A stretch of DNA of 64,000 nucleotides, from NCBI GenBank assembly GCA_015179045.1, contig WHUZ01000006.1, forward strand, positions 1,240,001-1,304,000. Direction: 5' to 3'. Shown here in pieces: positions 22,001-34,614 of the stretch. Origin of the DNA: Kalaharituber pfeilii (taxonomy: Eukaryota > Ascomycota > Pezizomycetes > Pezizales > Pezizaceae). The translations under genes and the position numbers were made by a program. Positions within the stretch are counted from its first letter, which is position 1, and each line of letters opens with the position of its first letter. The notes under the pieces were generated by a model. That model saw only the letters and a program-made list of their open reading frames with translations, was not told the DNA's origin and did not search any database.

Positions 22001-24002
22001 TGGTGGGACACATCTTGGATCAATCAAGTTGTCCAACGCACAGATTGGGCGACAACAGCAAAAGGAATCACAGTCGCAAAAAGAGGGAGACTCGGAGTTA
22101 GAGGCCGAAAATCAATATAGACATGCGTTCCTTATTTTGGAGCCAAAGAGGAAGGATTCCTGCAGTCTTGTTAAGCATGTTTTATGCGCAGAGAATGATG
22201 CAGAAAGAGATGAATGGGTTGAAGCGTTGATGCAATGGGTGGAGAAAAGCAGGGATGAACCGAAACACAAAGGAGACTCAGCAAGTAGTAAGGAGGGAAA
22301 AAAGAAGAAGGATAAAAAGGAAGGGAAAGAGAAATCTGAAGAAGATCTCCGTGCAGTTAGCTATGATGATGTTGTCCCTGGTGCGGCCCCAGCAAGAGGA
22401 CCGACTCCTGATAATGGCAGGTATCGATCTCCAACCCCTACTAGTGGCAATTATTCGCTGCATTCATCTTCTGCGCACTCAATATACTCAGTATCCTCCA
22501 CATCTCCTCTAGTGGAGCGAGGTGCATCCTCGAAAGTAATATCTGGACCAACCAACGGCTCCATCATATCAGATGCAGCTGCCTGGGGAAATCAGACAGA
22601 TAAGGCTCAGAAGGAGGCGAAGGCTCTGAAGAAGAGAAGCATATGGGGATTCAGAGGCCGCTCTTCATCAGATTTATCTAACGAACAAAAACCGGATCCG
22701 CACAACAAAATCCCCCCTGGAAGGATGGTGTTTGGTGTATCCTTGGAGGAAGCAATTGCAGTCAGTAGGCCATTCGGGGTTACTGCACCACTCCCGGCCG
22801 TAGTCTATCGCTGTATAGAGTACCTTGATGCGAAGAATGCTGTCAATGAGGAAGGAATATTTCGGCTCAGCGGATCCAATCTCGTGATCAAGGGATTAAG
22901 GGATAGATTCAATTCTGGTTTGTACTCCATTTCTCGCCGCTTTGGGGTTAATCTAATTGTGCTACACAGAATCCGATGTCAACCTTTTGGCTAGCGAAGA
23001 ATATGATGTTCATGCTGTTGCTGGATTGTTGAAGCTCTACCTGAGAGAGTTACCTACAAACATCCTTACTAGTGAACGACGGAACGCTTTTTTGGAAGTT
23101 ATTAGTAAGATTTGAATTGTACATCTTGACGCTTTCAAACTAACAATAACAGAACAGAAGGACAAAATTGCCGCTCTGAATAGGCTTGTCCATCAGCTTC
23201 CAATTGAGAATTTTACCCTTCTGAAGGCTCTTTCTGGTCATCTCATTCGCATAGTTGATAATGCAGCTGTCAATTTAATGACAGTGAAAAATGGTAAGAT
23301 TTGCAATGCTGTTTTTAGTTGGACTGCATTTTAACATGCGTACAGTTGGCATTGTGTTCTCCCCAACTCTGAATATCCCTCCTCCAGTCTTCGCACTTTT
23401 CCTTCAAGAACATCACAGCATATTCAACAATGACCGTGAAAAAGATTATGCCCAAGAGGATAATGAGTCAAGTCGACTCCAGACACAACGGAGCGATAAA
23501 CCTCGGCAACAATCTTTTACCCTTCAGGAGCGGCCAACACTCGAGCCGCCAAAGTCGCATACAGCCCCTCTTAGCCCCTCAATCAAGCCAGCTTATGACA
23601 TCCCACATTATGATAGACCCCCTCACTATGACCAAAGCCAACCAAACCGCGCCTCGTATTTACCTGATTCCAATCAGCCCTATCATATTCAGCAACCACA
23701 CTCGATTCAGCAACAGATGCAAGAGCAGCTCCAGAAGCAGCAGAATGCGCAGCTACTCCAGCTCCAGCCAAGTAATGATAGTTTAAATAGCAATTCTGAT
23801 GTCAAGTCAGCAAAGGCTAGGCGAAGAGAGAGTTCCATGCTGAGCGTGATGGGAATGGGAGGAATGAGAAAGAGCATGCTTCCACCAAGAACTCCTCAGG
23901 GTACAGGTAAGTTGATGGCAATACAACAGACCTAGAAGGCGCCGCAATGTGGACTAATATCTCCCAACAGTGGGCATGGTAACAGAAGATGATCTCTACT
24001 AA
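19002..24002 (+). CDS. BEM3: Bem3-like Rho GTPase-activating protein (PX-PH-RhoGAP)
   Basis: Stimulates GTP hydrolysis by Cdc42/Rho-type GTPases in polarity control. Exons 19002-22917, 22970-23104, 23153-23293, 23346-23906 and 23971-24002 sum to 4785 nt and 1594 aa; introns are 52, 48, 52 and 64 bp. The frame is open further 5' but only through a poly(C)-encoded proline run with no ATG, so translation is placed at the ATG pair at 19002/19005. Order: Gln/Ser-rich N-terminus; predicted coiled coil around residues 260-310 (NTQLWRLVDKQRAMILGLNK, then charged residues); Ser/Pro-rich linker; PX domain from about residue 845 (FTIGIFSKTTGKEMWRVEKD); PH domain from about 965 (EGYLTKRGKNFGGWKARYFI ... 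WVEALMQW); RhoGAP domain from about 1240 (FGVSLEEAI, then EEGIFRLSGS with the arginine finger, LLKLYLRELPTNIL, VGIVFSPTL). The C-terminus is Gln-rich. Symbol given by domain order; orthology to the yeast gene is inference. Confidence 0.93.
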
Positions 24003-27000
24003 TGATTTACTGCTCAATGTGTCTCTTTTACAAATTTCTCTCTATTTTATTTTCCTCTCTATAGTTATATTTGGATAAGTCTTATTCAAGCCGAAACGCT
24101 CTGGTAATTTTTTGAATGTTTTTTACGTCCGGATTGTGTCTTTTTCTGTTTTTGGTTTGCACAGTTGAGTTTTTAATTGTTTCTTTCCACTGAACCTTTT
24201 TCAGCCCTTGTTTTCCTCTTCTTTTTGCTGTTTGCATCAATACCTAGCCAGTGAAGCTTCATGAATGTATTTGCTGACTATTCTACAGCATGCATGCCAT
24301 ACAACCATTAAAAATTTATCTTTCGTTTTCAAAAACAAAAATTTACATTTACCTTTTACTTTAGTGTAAAGCTAATTCACATTTTTCCAACTTATTACTT
24401 GTGTCACCTTTTTTTTTCCCGTTCCCCTCGCATCAGCCACTGCAGATTGAATATCCTGTAACCTATTTCTCGCCCTGTGTATGCGCTGCACATGTGTCTA
24501 TGTGTGTGTATGTGTGTGAAATATTGAGAAGGACGTATGAATGTCTTATTACCCGTTTTTTGATTCCCAATTCTGTTTTTTCGTTCTTCTATTGTGGGAG
24601 CTGAAGTGGTACTTGAGCGAAAGGAAACCGTTGTCTGTAAATATATAATAACAACAGAAGGCTGTGTCTGACAAAACCGTTATTATTTTTGATTTTTATC
24701 TCTAATTTTTAATTTTTTCACCCTCTGCCAATCACGCGTTTGGTATAATATATTAGTGCTTTCTTTTAAAGAGTTGTCTGGTTGGCAACGTTATCCTGAG
24801 AGAGTTTAAAGTATACCCTGCAGCCGCCGTTTCTGAGATACCTGAGATACTAGTTGAGTTGAAAGAGTGTTGGGTAATTTTTAAAAGACCGAGATTTACC
24901 AAAGAAAACGATCGATACACAACGTTAAAAATGGTTTTTTTGCAAGTTGAGGGAAACTGAAGTATTGTACAAACTATCCATTTAATAATTATTTTTAACT
25001 TTGTAAACTGTACAACGAAATCACAAAATAAAGCATGGATCGAGAATAGTTTATAAATTCGCATATAGCCTCGGGAACACTTAATCGCACCACGGCCTCT
25101 TATCCGCGCTGGCCTTTCCACATGTGGACATGGTCATATAGCTCCCCAAGAACAACGATCCGAGTACTGTAGCATGAGTCAGTGCCATGGAGTTGTTGAG
25201 GGTAAGCGGTAAGTGAGAGCCCATCGCTTCTGGTAACAAACACTCATGGACACTCAATTTATTGAACCTTCCACAAAGTGTTCCTCCGATCTACCAGGGG
25301 CCTTCTTCTTCAATCCTTCTCAACCACAAAATACGAATTGCATCTCATCTATAATATTTCACAACCTAGCTGATCTGTCCCTCAACGCTGCCCGTAATGC
25401 ACCGCTCCCCGCCAATGCCGTATTCCCTACCGCCTGGTTGATGGTTATGTGCTTGTGTTAATGCCAAAAGGAATAAATAGAAGCCGCGTCAAGTTAATCC
25501 GCTGATTGGAGACTACGATACTGTGAATGACAAGCTAGAGACCAGAGAGATACTAGCTGGATTATTTGAAGCTAAAGCCAAGATATCTTATGCTGCCCAT
25601 GGATATGCTCGATACTATTGCTTGAGTATGCATATCCACCTTGTTATATGGATGTTGAGGGGAGACTTTTGCTAATAGGCCACCAGGCATTTTTGGACAT
25701 ACATCACCCTGATATTGGTATTGACAAGGAAAAGGAACTGTATGCTGTCTCCTAGTGCCAGTATCGGCAAAATTTACGTAACTATGAAGAAAAACATTGA
25801 GGAAGTGCGTTTGACGAGCATCTGGATCAAGGTTGTAGCAAAGTAAGGTATCTGAGATACTGGATTTTTATTTCTTGTATTTGACGAGATATGGTTTTAT
25901 CTAAAATGGAGAAACTCTTTGTTACTATACCGCAAATGTTCATAAATACTCTTTTCTATATGCTTGCTGGCAAGGAATGTCTCATTGGGGTCGCATGAGC
26001 TTGATATGTCGATGCATTCCTGGTCTCGGCCTATCATATAGTTATTCGTTGGCCATACAAAAGGCAAGTAAGCGTTTGGATAGATGTTAGTTTTTTTCTA
26101 TTTCGCAATTGGCATAGCAGGGGCGGATAATTAGCACTGCTGACAACTTATCGATATCCGTGAGTTGTTTCAGTGGCCCCGACGTTTCAAAGCTGACCAG
26201 ATTTTTGGAATCTCGATACATCACATCAGATCTTTTGGATGATCTTTTTTTTGCGTAAGCAGACTACTTGCATATTGCAATCAAAGAAAAAAGGGGGAAG
26301 TACCGTAATGCAGGGAGTAACGGTAGTTATAGGGACCTCATACAATGTGCCTGCATTGTAAGATAATGCCGATGTCTTATGCTCATTCCACGGATTCCAC
26401 GGCACCAATGTGGCAACTGTGAAACTATAGATGCCTATAATAGGTGTTAGATGTCCGGCACCAGCCTCTTCCAACCTTGTTACCAGTGTTACCAGCTATA
26501 AGAGATGAGCATAGATTTCTCATTTGTTACAATGGGATCTATGAATGACCAGAGAATGACCAGAGGTTGTTTATAGCAGCTCTCACAAACAAAAAACAGG
26601 AACCACGTACTGCTAATAGCACAAACCTTGCATGCTGACTTGATTCCTATGATCCCAGTACGAAGGCTAGGTACATAAGAATTCAGGTCCCACAATGAAA
26701 CTACAGTAGGCTTTATATGCCAAGATCAACAAAATCAGGGAGCTTATAGTTCAGACTTCTATTTAACTTGATCGAAGAATCCCCAATGGCAGACTAATGC
26801 TCAGTCTATCAGTGACACGAAAGTTAGAAGTTCTTGTGTCTCAGAAGGCATTGCCTTATGTCCGCGCAATTCGACACTCTCCCCTTAGATGTGCTATCTA
26901 TAACTTGTGTGATTTGCAAGCCTTCAAATTTCCTGTTCTTTTTTTTCTTTTTTGTTGTGGCTTTTCCATGATATCACAACTGAAGTTTTTCGACGTTGAA

Positions 27001-28308
27001 TGTGCATGAAAGTGGACAAGTTTGTAAATGGCGTGAGCTAAACTATTCTCAACTTTACAGACATAGAATTTATATTCATGTTCCCTTGGCTGTTGAGTAC
27101 AACCTTGTAGCGTATTGACAAGACAGAAAACGAAACTCATGGAGGGGAGGGTGGGAGAGGGTGGAAAGAGCGAGAGGGGTGCGGGGTACGGTACAGTGGA
27201 ACAGTAGCTGTGGGATCCGAGAGATCCAATAGCAATTTACATGTAGATACGCTCACAGAGTTACAGGGAGTGCTCTGCAGTTTGTCGTGATGGGCAGCGT
27301 GATTCCCTGGCCCTGCGCTGCTTCCATAGCATGCCCATGCCATGACTCTTCATCTCACTGCGCCAGCTTCACGCGCAGATCCCGGGAAGGGAGCACCCAC
27401 AAAGTTGCCTCACTGTGCAGGGCGTTGGGGGCAAGACTGAATCCTGACTAGCAACATGGGCGCTTGTTCAGTGCGGCTCGTGGTGAGTACTTACTGGCAT
27501 ACCTATGTCTGTGTGCATGTCGTGGTGCCCGTTCGAATGAGGCTGCTACACGGCGAGGTTGAGGGTCTTTGAGGGGAGGTAAGGTTATCGGAGTGCTTGA
27601 CGATGCCAGTGAGTGAGTTTCAGGCGTTATCTGCCATCTTCAGACTTATGTCGCACTCAAGCCGCAAACCTTATTGTTTATGGTGGGGGGGGTTTTGTTG
27701 GCATGAGAAACACTTGCTGAAGGATCCAGCTGCCTGTCCCCTCTACATACCCACCGCAGGTGAAGCTGTCCCCGAGCCGCTGTGGCCTGCCCTGCTCGAG
27801 CTCCTGCCCCGGGCGCCCTCTCCTCTCGGCCTCACCTGCCTCCGTCCCCTCTGCCGCCCCCTCCCCTGTGCTCCAGCGCTGCCGCCGACTATAGCACAGC
27901 GCCGCCGAGGTCGCTCTCCACCTCCCCACCCGAGGTGCAGCCTCATGCCGGGCCCCGGCCCTGCCCAGCCTCCCCCACCGCCCCCGCCCCCGCCCCCCCC
28001 CTCCCCGCCGCCCCGCCCCGCCCCGCCCCTCCCTCCTGCGCGCTGCCCGCCGTGATTCGCCGCCGCTGTGCCCTGCGGTGCCTCCGCTGCCTCCACCACT
28101 CCCTCCTCCACGTGCCTGTAAGCAACACGCAACCCGGGCCCACGCCTGCTGCCCCCCAGCGCGCAGCTACATGATGCGCTGGGCTGCCGCACAGCTCGCG
28201 CCCCCTCCGCTAGCATCGACATCACGGCTGGAGCTACTGCCTTCCGCCAGAGCTGCGGGCGCAGCGAGGGAGTAGTTGCGGCGTTCTGCCATGCTGCCCA
28301 TTCTTTGA

Positions 28309-28346
<38 letters not shown>
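28309..28346. repeat. (CTG)n trinucleotide repeat, ~12 units
   Basis: CTG triplets followed by CCGCTG variants; same motif as the 13.3-kb tract. Confidence 0.9.
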
Positions 28347-28348
<2 letters not shown>

Positions 28349-28367
28349 GCTGCTGCCGCCTGCTGCC

Positions 28368-28411
28368 CCAGCTCCAGCTCCAGCTCCAGCTCCAGCTCCA
28401 GCTCCAGCTCG
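28368..28411. repeat. (CCAGCT)n hexanucleotide repeat, ~7 units
   Basis: Perfect hexamers immediately after the CTG tract; reads as Leu-Glu or Ala-Gly repeats in spurious frames. Confidence 0.9.
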
Positions 28412-28743
28412 TGCTGCAGTGGAGTCCGAATGCTTAGACGGGGTCGTACAATGAATGCCTCGACCCCGTCCATACGTATACGTATACGCTTTTCTCCGCA
28501 CGCTGGCTCCCAGCTTCGCCTTCTCCCCACCAATGCATCCTCCCGCAGTCCACCTCGTCGCGCCCTCCGCTGAAAGATGTGCACCTCCGCCTCCACCTCT
28601 CCTCTGCCCCAAGCTCGTGCCCTCCTCCCTCGTCACGTAGTGCTCCTTTCCTCTCGCACGCACGCCAGCTGTCTCTTTAGCAAACCCGCTGCCCTCCACA
28701 AGCTCCCACGCCCAACCCCCTTCCCATCCACGCCGTCCAGCCA

Positions 28744-28763
28744 CCCCCCCCCCCCCCCCCCCC
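28744..28763 (+). repeat. Poly(C) tract upstream of the cyclin gene
   Basis: Twenty consecutive C on the sense strand, about 940 bp upstream of the cyclin ATG; a second C10 run lies at 28999-29008. Confidence 0.9.
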
Positions 28764-29698
28764 ACCCCTTCCCTCCCTCCCAAAAATTAAGAAAAAGGTT
28801 GCCTGCGGCGAAAAATCAACGGCCGGTGCTGCTCCTACGTAACCCTTCTGCCGCAGCCAAGGTGAGGAACAGGGCGGCACTGGACTGGACAAGACATCTC
28901 GCAGGTTTGTCTCCAAAACTCGAAGCTCCTCGACCCTGATCTCTCTGTGCAACGGCATAATCTACAACCCACCGTTGGATTCCATCTGTCCAGTGCCACC
29001 CCCCCCCCATTTCCTATGCGTGTTTCTCATCTCGTTCTTCCCGCCCGCTTAATCCCTCAATTAGCCCCAATTCACCAAGTAGCCCGCATCTGCGTTCTCT
29101 AATGGGATTCCGCTAAAAAAAAAACAAAAAGGCATCCTTGCCCACTTCATACTTAGTATCGTTGAAAGCCCGGGTAGACGTTCACCCTTCAATTGTCCGT
29201 TGCATCTGTCTTCTCTTGCTATCATCTTAAACGCTGCAATTTCTCAGGAATGCTGGTGCAGGTAAGGCGACCACTCCCCTCCTGCTCTTTTCTTACTGCT
29301 TCGTCGGATACCCCCACACGCCGCAGAAAAATTACAAACATAGCTTGTCCCATTACCCTCTGCCTGTCTAGCCCTCATCCCCCCCTCCCCCAATCCAGAT
29401 ATCGCACTGGAGCTGCGCAGTATGGCCCTCGACGCCAGCTCAGTAGCACTCTGAACCTATGACGTTGGGACCGTCTGTGGACTAGCTTACGGTGCAACCT
29501 ATTGTCTGTGTACCATCGGGGTGGTATTAATACACCGTTGGGGCAAACGGACCTTTATACGCAAGGCTGTAGCTAGCTATTTAGCTGCCTATCAAAGCGC
29601 AATCTCCGTCCGTGATCATCCCAAGTATACATACACTGACTGCAGCGGCCTTCGGCCTTTGCCTATTTTCACAGGTGGGAATTAGACCGGACAACATC

Positions 29699-31114
29699 AT
29701 GACTGCGGGCAACCAGCAGGACAGCGTGTATCGCCCGCCCTCGCACATTCCTACATCCTCAGCAAGCTCCTCAGAACCTCGGTCTCAGGGAGCGTCAGCC
29801 GTCCCGAGTTCAATTCAGCCAGCACCTTCGGCATCTACCCATCACAGAGGCTCGGTATCATCAACGTCGGGGCGCCATGCAGTCTCGCATACATCTTCGC
29901 ACCAGAACTCCACTATACCCAAGCAACCGTCGCACCGCAATACTCCTCCTCCTAACGATTACAAGCAATATCCCCATTACCCTGCAGATGCAGCAGCATC
30001 ATCCTCATCTTCATCTTCATTGCAGGGCTCAGATTCTAGACCAATCTCTCCACCCAGATCGAGAAGATCATCTCAGGATTCACCGCCTCCATCACAGCCA
30101 CAGCCAATCCGCTTGCGCGATCTTTCCCATATTGTTGAGTTGGCACAGGATGAAGCACGACAGCAGGCACGGTCACCTTTACGGCGAACAAGGAGAGAAG
30201 AGGCCAGGAAGCGGTACGAAATTAGCTCTGTGCCCGTTCCAGATGTGATAGAAATGGTCGCCCGGCTATTGACCAAAATAACAACCACCAATGACCAGAC
30301 GCATCATGATATGCAGAAGAGCATTTCGGGCCAGGAAGGGCCATCTTCACTAGGTGGGACTACAAGTAGCATTTTAGCATTCCATGGAAAAAATGTGCCC
30401 AGTATTACCATACAGAGTTATCTTAGTCGAATACACAAATACTGCCCGACCTCTTATGAGGTGTTTTTATCTTTACTGGTTTACTTTGACCGGATGACAG
30501 AAAAAGTAAATCAAAATGCAACCGATTGGAAAGCCGGAAGAAGAAATTCGACGGCGGTTGCTCCAAGCTCACAACAGCCATCTAGCCCAACTCCTGGTAG
30601 TTCAGCCGGAGATACGATAACTGGTGTATCCGTGTCTGATCAATATAACAGCATGTCAAGCATGTCGCATGTGTTTGTCGTTGATAGTTTCAATATTCAT
30701 CGCCTTGTGATTGCTGGCGTCACTTGTGCTTCCAAGTTTTTCTCTGATATATTTTACACTAATTCTCGATATGCGAAGGTATATTCACATACAACTCTTG
30801 CGGTTATTTGTTATATATGTTACAGCTCACTGACTGCTTGCATTGTGTAGGTCGGTGGTTTGCCTTTAGCTGAACTCAACCACCTTGAGTTGCAATTCTT
30901 GATTCTGAACGATTTCCGGTTGGCAGTACCTGTGGAAGAACTCGAGGCGTATGGGACGATGTTGGTCTCGTTTTATGCAAGAGAGGCAATGGCGAATGCA
31001 AACCTTCAGGGAGGGATTGCACCACCCCTTCAACCTGGAGCGATTGAGCAAACCCGAGCAAATGAAAGGAGACGAGAAGCAACCGGACCGGCACCGGGAG
31101 ACCCACGGCACTAA
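29699..31114 (+). CDS. Pho80-like (Pcl-type) cyclin
   Basis: Regulatory subunit for a Pho85-class cyclin-dependent kinase, by family. Two exons, 29699-30778 and 30851-31114, over a 72-bp intron (GTATAT ... GTGTAG), give 447 aa. The ATG at 29699 is preferred; upstream in-frame sequence has no ATG. Residues 1-170 are Ser/Pro/His-rich. The Pho80-type cyclin fold follows: PDVIEMVARLLTKI, an insertion, then FHGKNVPSITIQSYLSRIHK, SYEVFLSLLVYFDRM, a Ser-rich insertion, SFNIHRLVIAGVTCASKFFS, NSRYAKVGGLPLAELNHLEL (across the intron) and FLILNDFRLAVPVEELEAYG. The kinase-contact helix and the NSRYAKVGG signature of the family are intact. Which kinase pathway (phosphate, glycogen, polarity) it serves cannot be told from sequence. 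The leader region is CT-rich with poly(C). Confidence 0.93.
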
Positions 31115-33151
31115 AACAGCTATTTAGACATTCGGCCTTTTTTTGTTTTTGACGACCTCTAGGGGAAAAAAAGCGACGGCTTAGGAGGGGGGGCGGAGTC
31201 TAGTTGGGCTTTTATCTTCTGCTATAGCATTGGAAATCTCTGACATGATTAGGACATGACCGCTACGAATTTTCTTCCTTATGCTCACTTTTTTATTATC
31301 ATTCTTTTCGTCGTTATAAAGTTTTGTGTCTGAGTACCTCTTGGTTTCGACAAGCCTATCTGGAGAATTCTTCTCTCTATACCAGGGTTTATTATATGGT
31401 ATGTATACGAAAGTGGGATATGATATAAGAATCAATACATCCCAGGAGAAAGGTATCAGGAGGGCATGCATGGAATATGGTACATTATTATGGGATAGGC
31501 ATGGACATGATGGGAGGAACAAGTGAATATAGGAAATTGGCAGTATTTGGGATGGCGCTCTGTTCTGTATGTGGCTTGACGAAACTATAGATCGGGAGCG
31601 GCGAACTTAAGACTTGGGTTATTGTTTCTCTGTTTTTTTATTTTTATTTTTATGTCCTTGATGGTCGCGCGCGCGTGTATGTGTTTGTGCTATGTGATGC
31701 TGCTATTATTACTTTATTTTTATTTTCATATTTATTTTTGATTATTATATTCTTAGTTCGTTGATCGCTCGACTTTTACCTTTTTTTTTTTCTTTTTTTT
31801 TTTCTGTTTGGGGGGGGGAGCGGGTCGTGAATGAGTGAGATATTACCCACTTCATATTTTCGTCTATTTGTTACCTATTCTTACGTTTCCATTAGCCTTT
31901 TCTCTTGTTATCACTCTGTTGGGAATATATGGATTTGTGTCTTCTCGTCTTCTCATTTCTTCATCTTCGCTTACCGTTCATTGACGTGATCTATGCGGTA
32001 TCCGTTCGCAATTTTAGTGGCATTCTTCCTTTTTTCGTGATATTCTATTGTAACAACATGATGGCTAGTGATGACAGTGGCCTTCTGGCCCTCTTATCTA
32101 CTTACCATATCCATCTAGCTGTTCAATTTTTATAGCGATACTTTCTCGTTTGATATCTTTCGCTTCCTGGGCCTTGACTACTTTTAAGTTGCCCAGTTGC
32201 TTTATAAATATTATGGCTCATAGTCGTGGAGGAGAATAGTAGCTGTTTTCCAAGCCCTTTTGATTGTGGTGATGAGAGGTGGGTGTGGTGCAGTTCGTTT
32301 TGAGGGCCTATATCACGGTCCTCAGCAGTTAGCTGTCCTCGGCACTCACGAATCGAAGTACCATGCAAGAAGAAGATGGAGAAGGACTATACAGCTCAAA
32401 GATCAAGCTACAGTGACTCGGATATATAAATTCATATCTCCTACCATCTTACCATCATTGCCAAAAGAGCTTGACCTACCCAAGCCGAAGGGAAATGGAA
32501 CTTTCCGGCCGCAAGACTACATGGAATTGGAAGTCTTGCAGATATTTATTAATGGTTCCAAACGAGTGGGCAGCAGGCTGAAAGCTTGCGGCAGATCGAT
32601 CACCTCCTTCCTCGTATTCTGTTCATTCCATGTCCTAATCTCATTCTGGTGATATTTACTATATTCTTTCCACATTTTTAGTCTGCTTCTTCTGTTCTTT
32701 TTTCTTTTTTCTGTGCTACTTCGCTGCCACTTCTCTATAGGGTCAGTCTCCCGACGAGCTTGACAACCCCCTTCCCATTTCTACACTGTTGTTACAACGT
32801 TCCACATTTCCTGTCCCTTTCTTCACAATTCTCTAGTTGCCTGCTTGCCTCTATCTGCCTTGCATCGACGTCTATGCTTCCTTGAGAGAATGCGTTTCTA
32901 CCAGTTGATCAACGAGATCAGAAGATTATCTTACATCGGAAGGAAGCAAGTCAGGACAACCCATCGATATCTTCATCTGCCCTGCTGTCCATCAAGAAGC
33001 CGACTCATAGGACACCAGTAAGATATATCAACATGCAATTATATACGTTTCTTTCTCGACTGTGTGACACCCTACTCGATGATACCATGTTTGGAATTAA
33101 GCGGTTGGGATGAAATAGGATTGCGTGCGCTGGTGTAGGATGTAGTTGCTT

Positions 33152-33169
33152 GGGGGGGGGGGGGGGGGG
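33152..33169. repeat. Poly(G) tract, 18 bases
   Basis: Same kind of homopolymer as the leader tracts, but with no recognised minus-strand gene downstream of it. Confidence 0.9.
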
Positions 33170-34584
33170 AATTGGGGGAGGTTTGTCATGAATGTACGTC
33201 ATTCTCTAGAAACATATCTATAATAATATATACACAATACATGGGTGTATAAATCCTTAACGGGAGAATGTCCGGATACAGAGGTAGAAATCTGGAAGGG
33301 CATTGGGAAGAGTGATAAATGAAGAATGGAAGAGGGCAGTAGTGATGCGGAGAGGAAGGGGAAACTAAAGTCTGATGTTTGTTATGGACAGGGAATGCAC
33401 TTCTATATGCCCGGTGAATTGAGGTGGAGGAGATAGGACTAGAATATGACAAGTCCGATGCTAATGATTGTGCAGTTTTTCTGATACCAAATGTAAGATT
33501 GTGGTTTGGCCTGAGGAGGGGTGAGAAGGGGAAAGCGGAGGTTGGACGATGCATGAATTGGTATAACTATATAATGAACATACTTCACTGTACTTGAAGG
33601 TTCTATGTAGTGTAGCAGATGTAGGTAATCTGACGTAATGTACAAGCTCGGGGGAATAGAAAACAAAGTATTAAGCCTGTGTAAATCGATTCTTAACAAT
33701 TGCCAATGTTCATCTCGTATATAGGTTTAGACATCGTTGATTAAACACCAGTTGGATAGATAAATATCCACGTGAGATGAAACAGGCCGGGGAAGATTTG
33801 ATGGAACCAGACTAAGCAGAATAGACGGCGGGATAATATACCACGACGGAATGAGACATGGGCAATGTCATGGTGCATGTGGGCACTTTGAGTAATGGTA
33901 AGCCCCCATGTATTGCATTCTCTCCCTCACGTACTGGACATGTAGAACATGTTTTGGTGTGCGGGATGGGACGGGACAGAAAGGGATGTGCGTTAGTAAG
34001 ATATGCAAGTAATTTGTATTCCTGTAAATCGATTAGGCCAAGGGAAAAGGGGAAAAAAAAAAAAAAAAAAAGTCCAGCACTATGGAGTGTAGATAAGGCA
34101 TAATGTTGATTGTGACGATACAAAATCTCCAAGTGCTTGGTGGTTATGACGAGACTGGGACACACATACACACACGGCAGATCACCAAAAACTGGCACAA
34201 AATACAGGCAGACACTGACCGCTCCTCTTACCATCCCATTTCTAATCTAGAATTTCCTCAATTGCCCTCGACTTGCCCTAACATATAGCTTTAGCTATCG
34301 TGAGTATTAACCCTTAGTTGATAAAGAAGGGTGCCTACATACACGCCCACTTTTGATCTACATATTTTTGCTTGATGGCGGTGATCAGTCCCATCGTTAG
34401 CACTCAGCCTTATGACAATCAATGGACAGACAGTTAGCGTCTCCGACCTGAGCCGTAACACCTGATTGGGTTGGACTCGGCACAGGACCCTTGTCACTAC
34501 AGGTGTTGCCATTTACGAAAGGCATGATACGACGAGAGACTACGGTTTTGCTTCGCTCAGCCTTTCTTTTTTCTCCAAGGAACA

Positions 34585-34614
34585 GAACACTACACTACAC
34601 TACACTACGCTACA
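34585..34614. repeat. (CTACA)n pentanucleotide microsatellite
   Basis: About six ACACT/CTACA units with one G variant. Confidence 0.85.

Larger units (their letters stand above)
24003..29698. other. Gene-poor region, 5.7 kb
   Basis: 24.0-24.75 kb is T-rich and fits a 3' untranslated region of the RhoGAP gene. 24.75-27.5 kb shows only short overlapping frames; a minus-strand frame at 26226-26474 has a protein-like composition but no start, splice partner or domain. 27.7-29.0 kb is strongly GC/CT-rich with simple repeats and probably belongs to the promoter and leader of the downstream cyclin gene. Confidence 0.5.

Noticed and set aside
26226..26474. 82-codon minus-strand frame (EEAGAGHLTPIIGIYSF...)
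   Set aside because: No start, splice context or homologue recognised; possibly a decayed fragment.
27743..28783. 346-codon minus-strand frame, Gly/Arg-rich
   Set aside because: Antisense low-complexity translation of GC-rich repeat DNA in the cyclin leader region.
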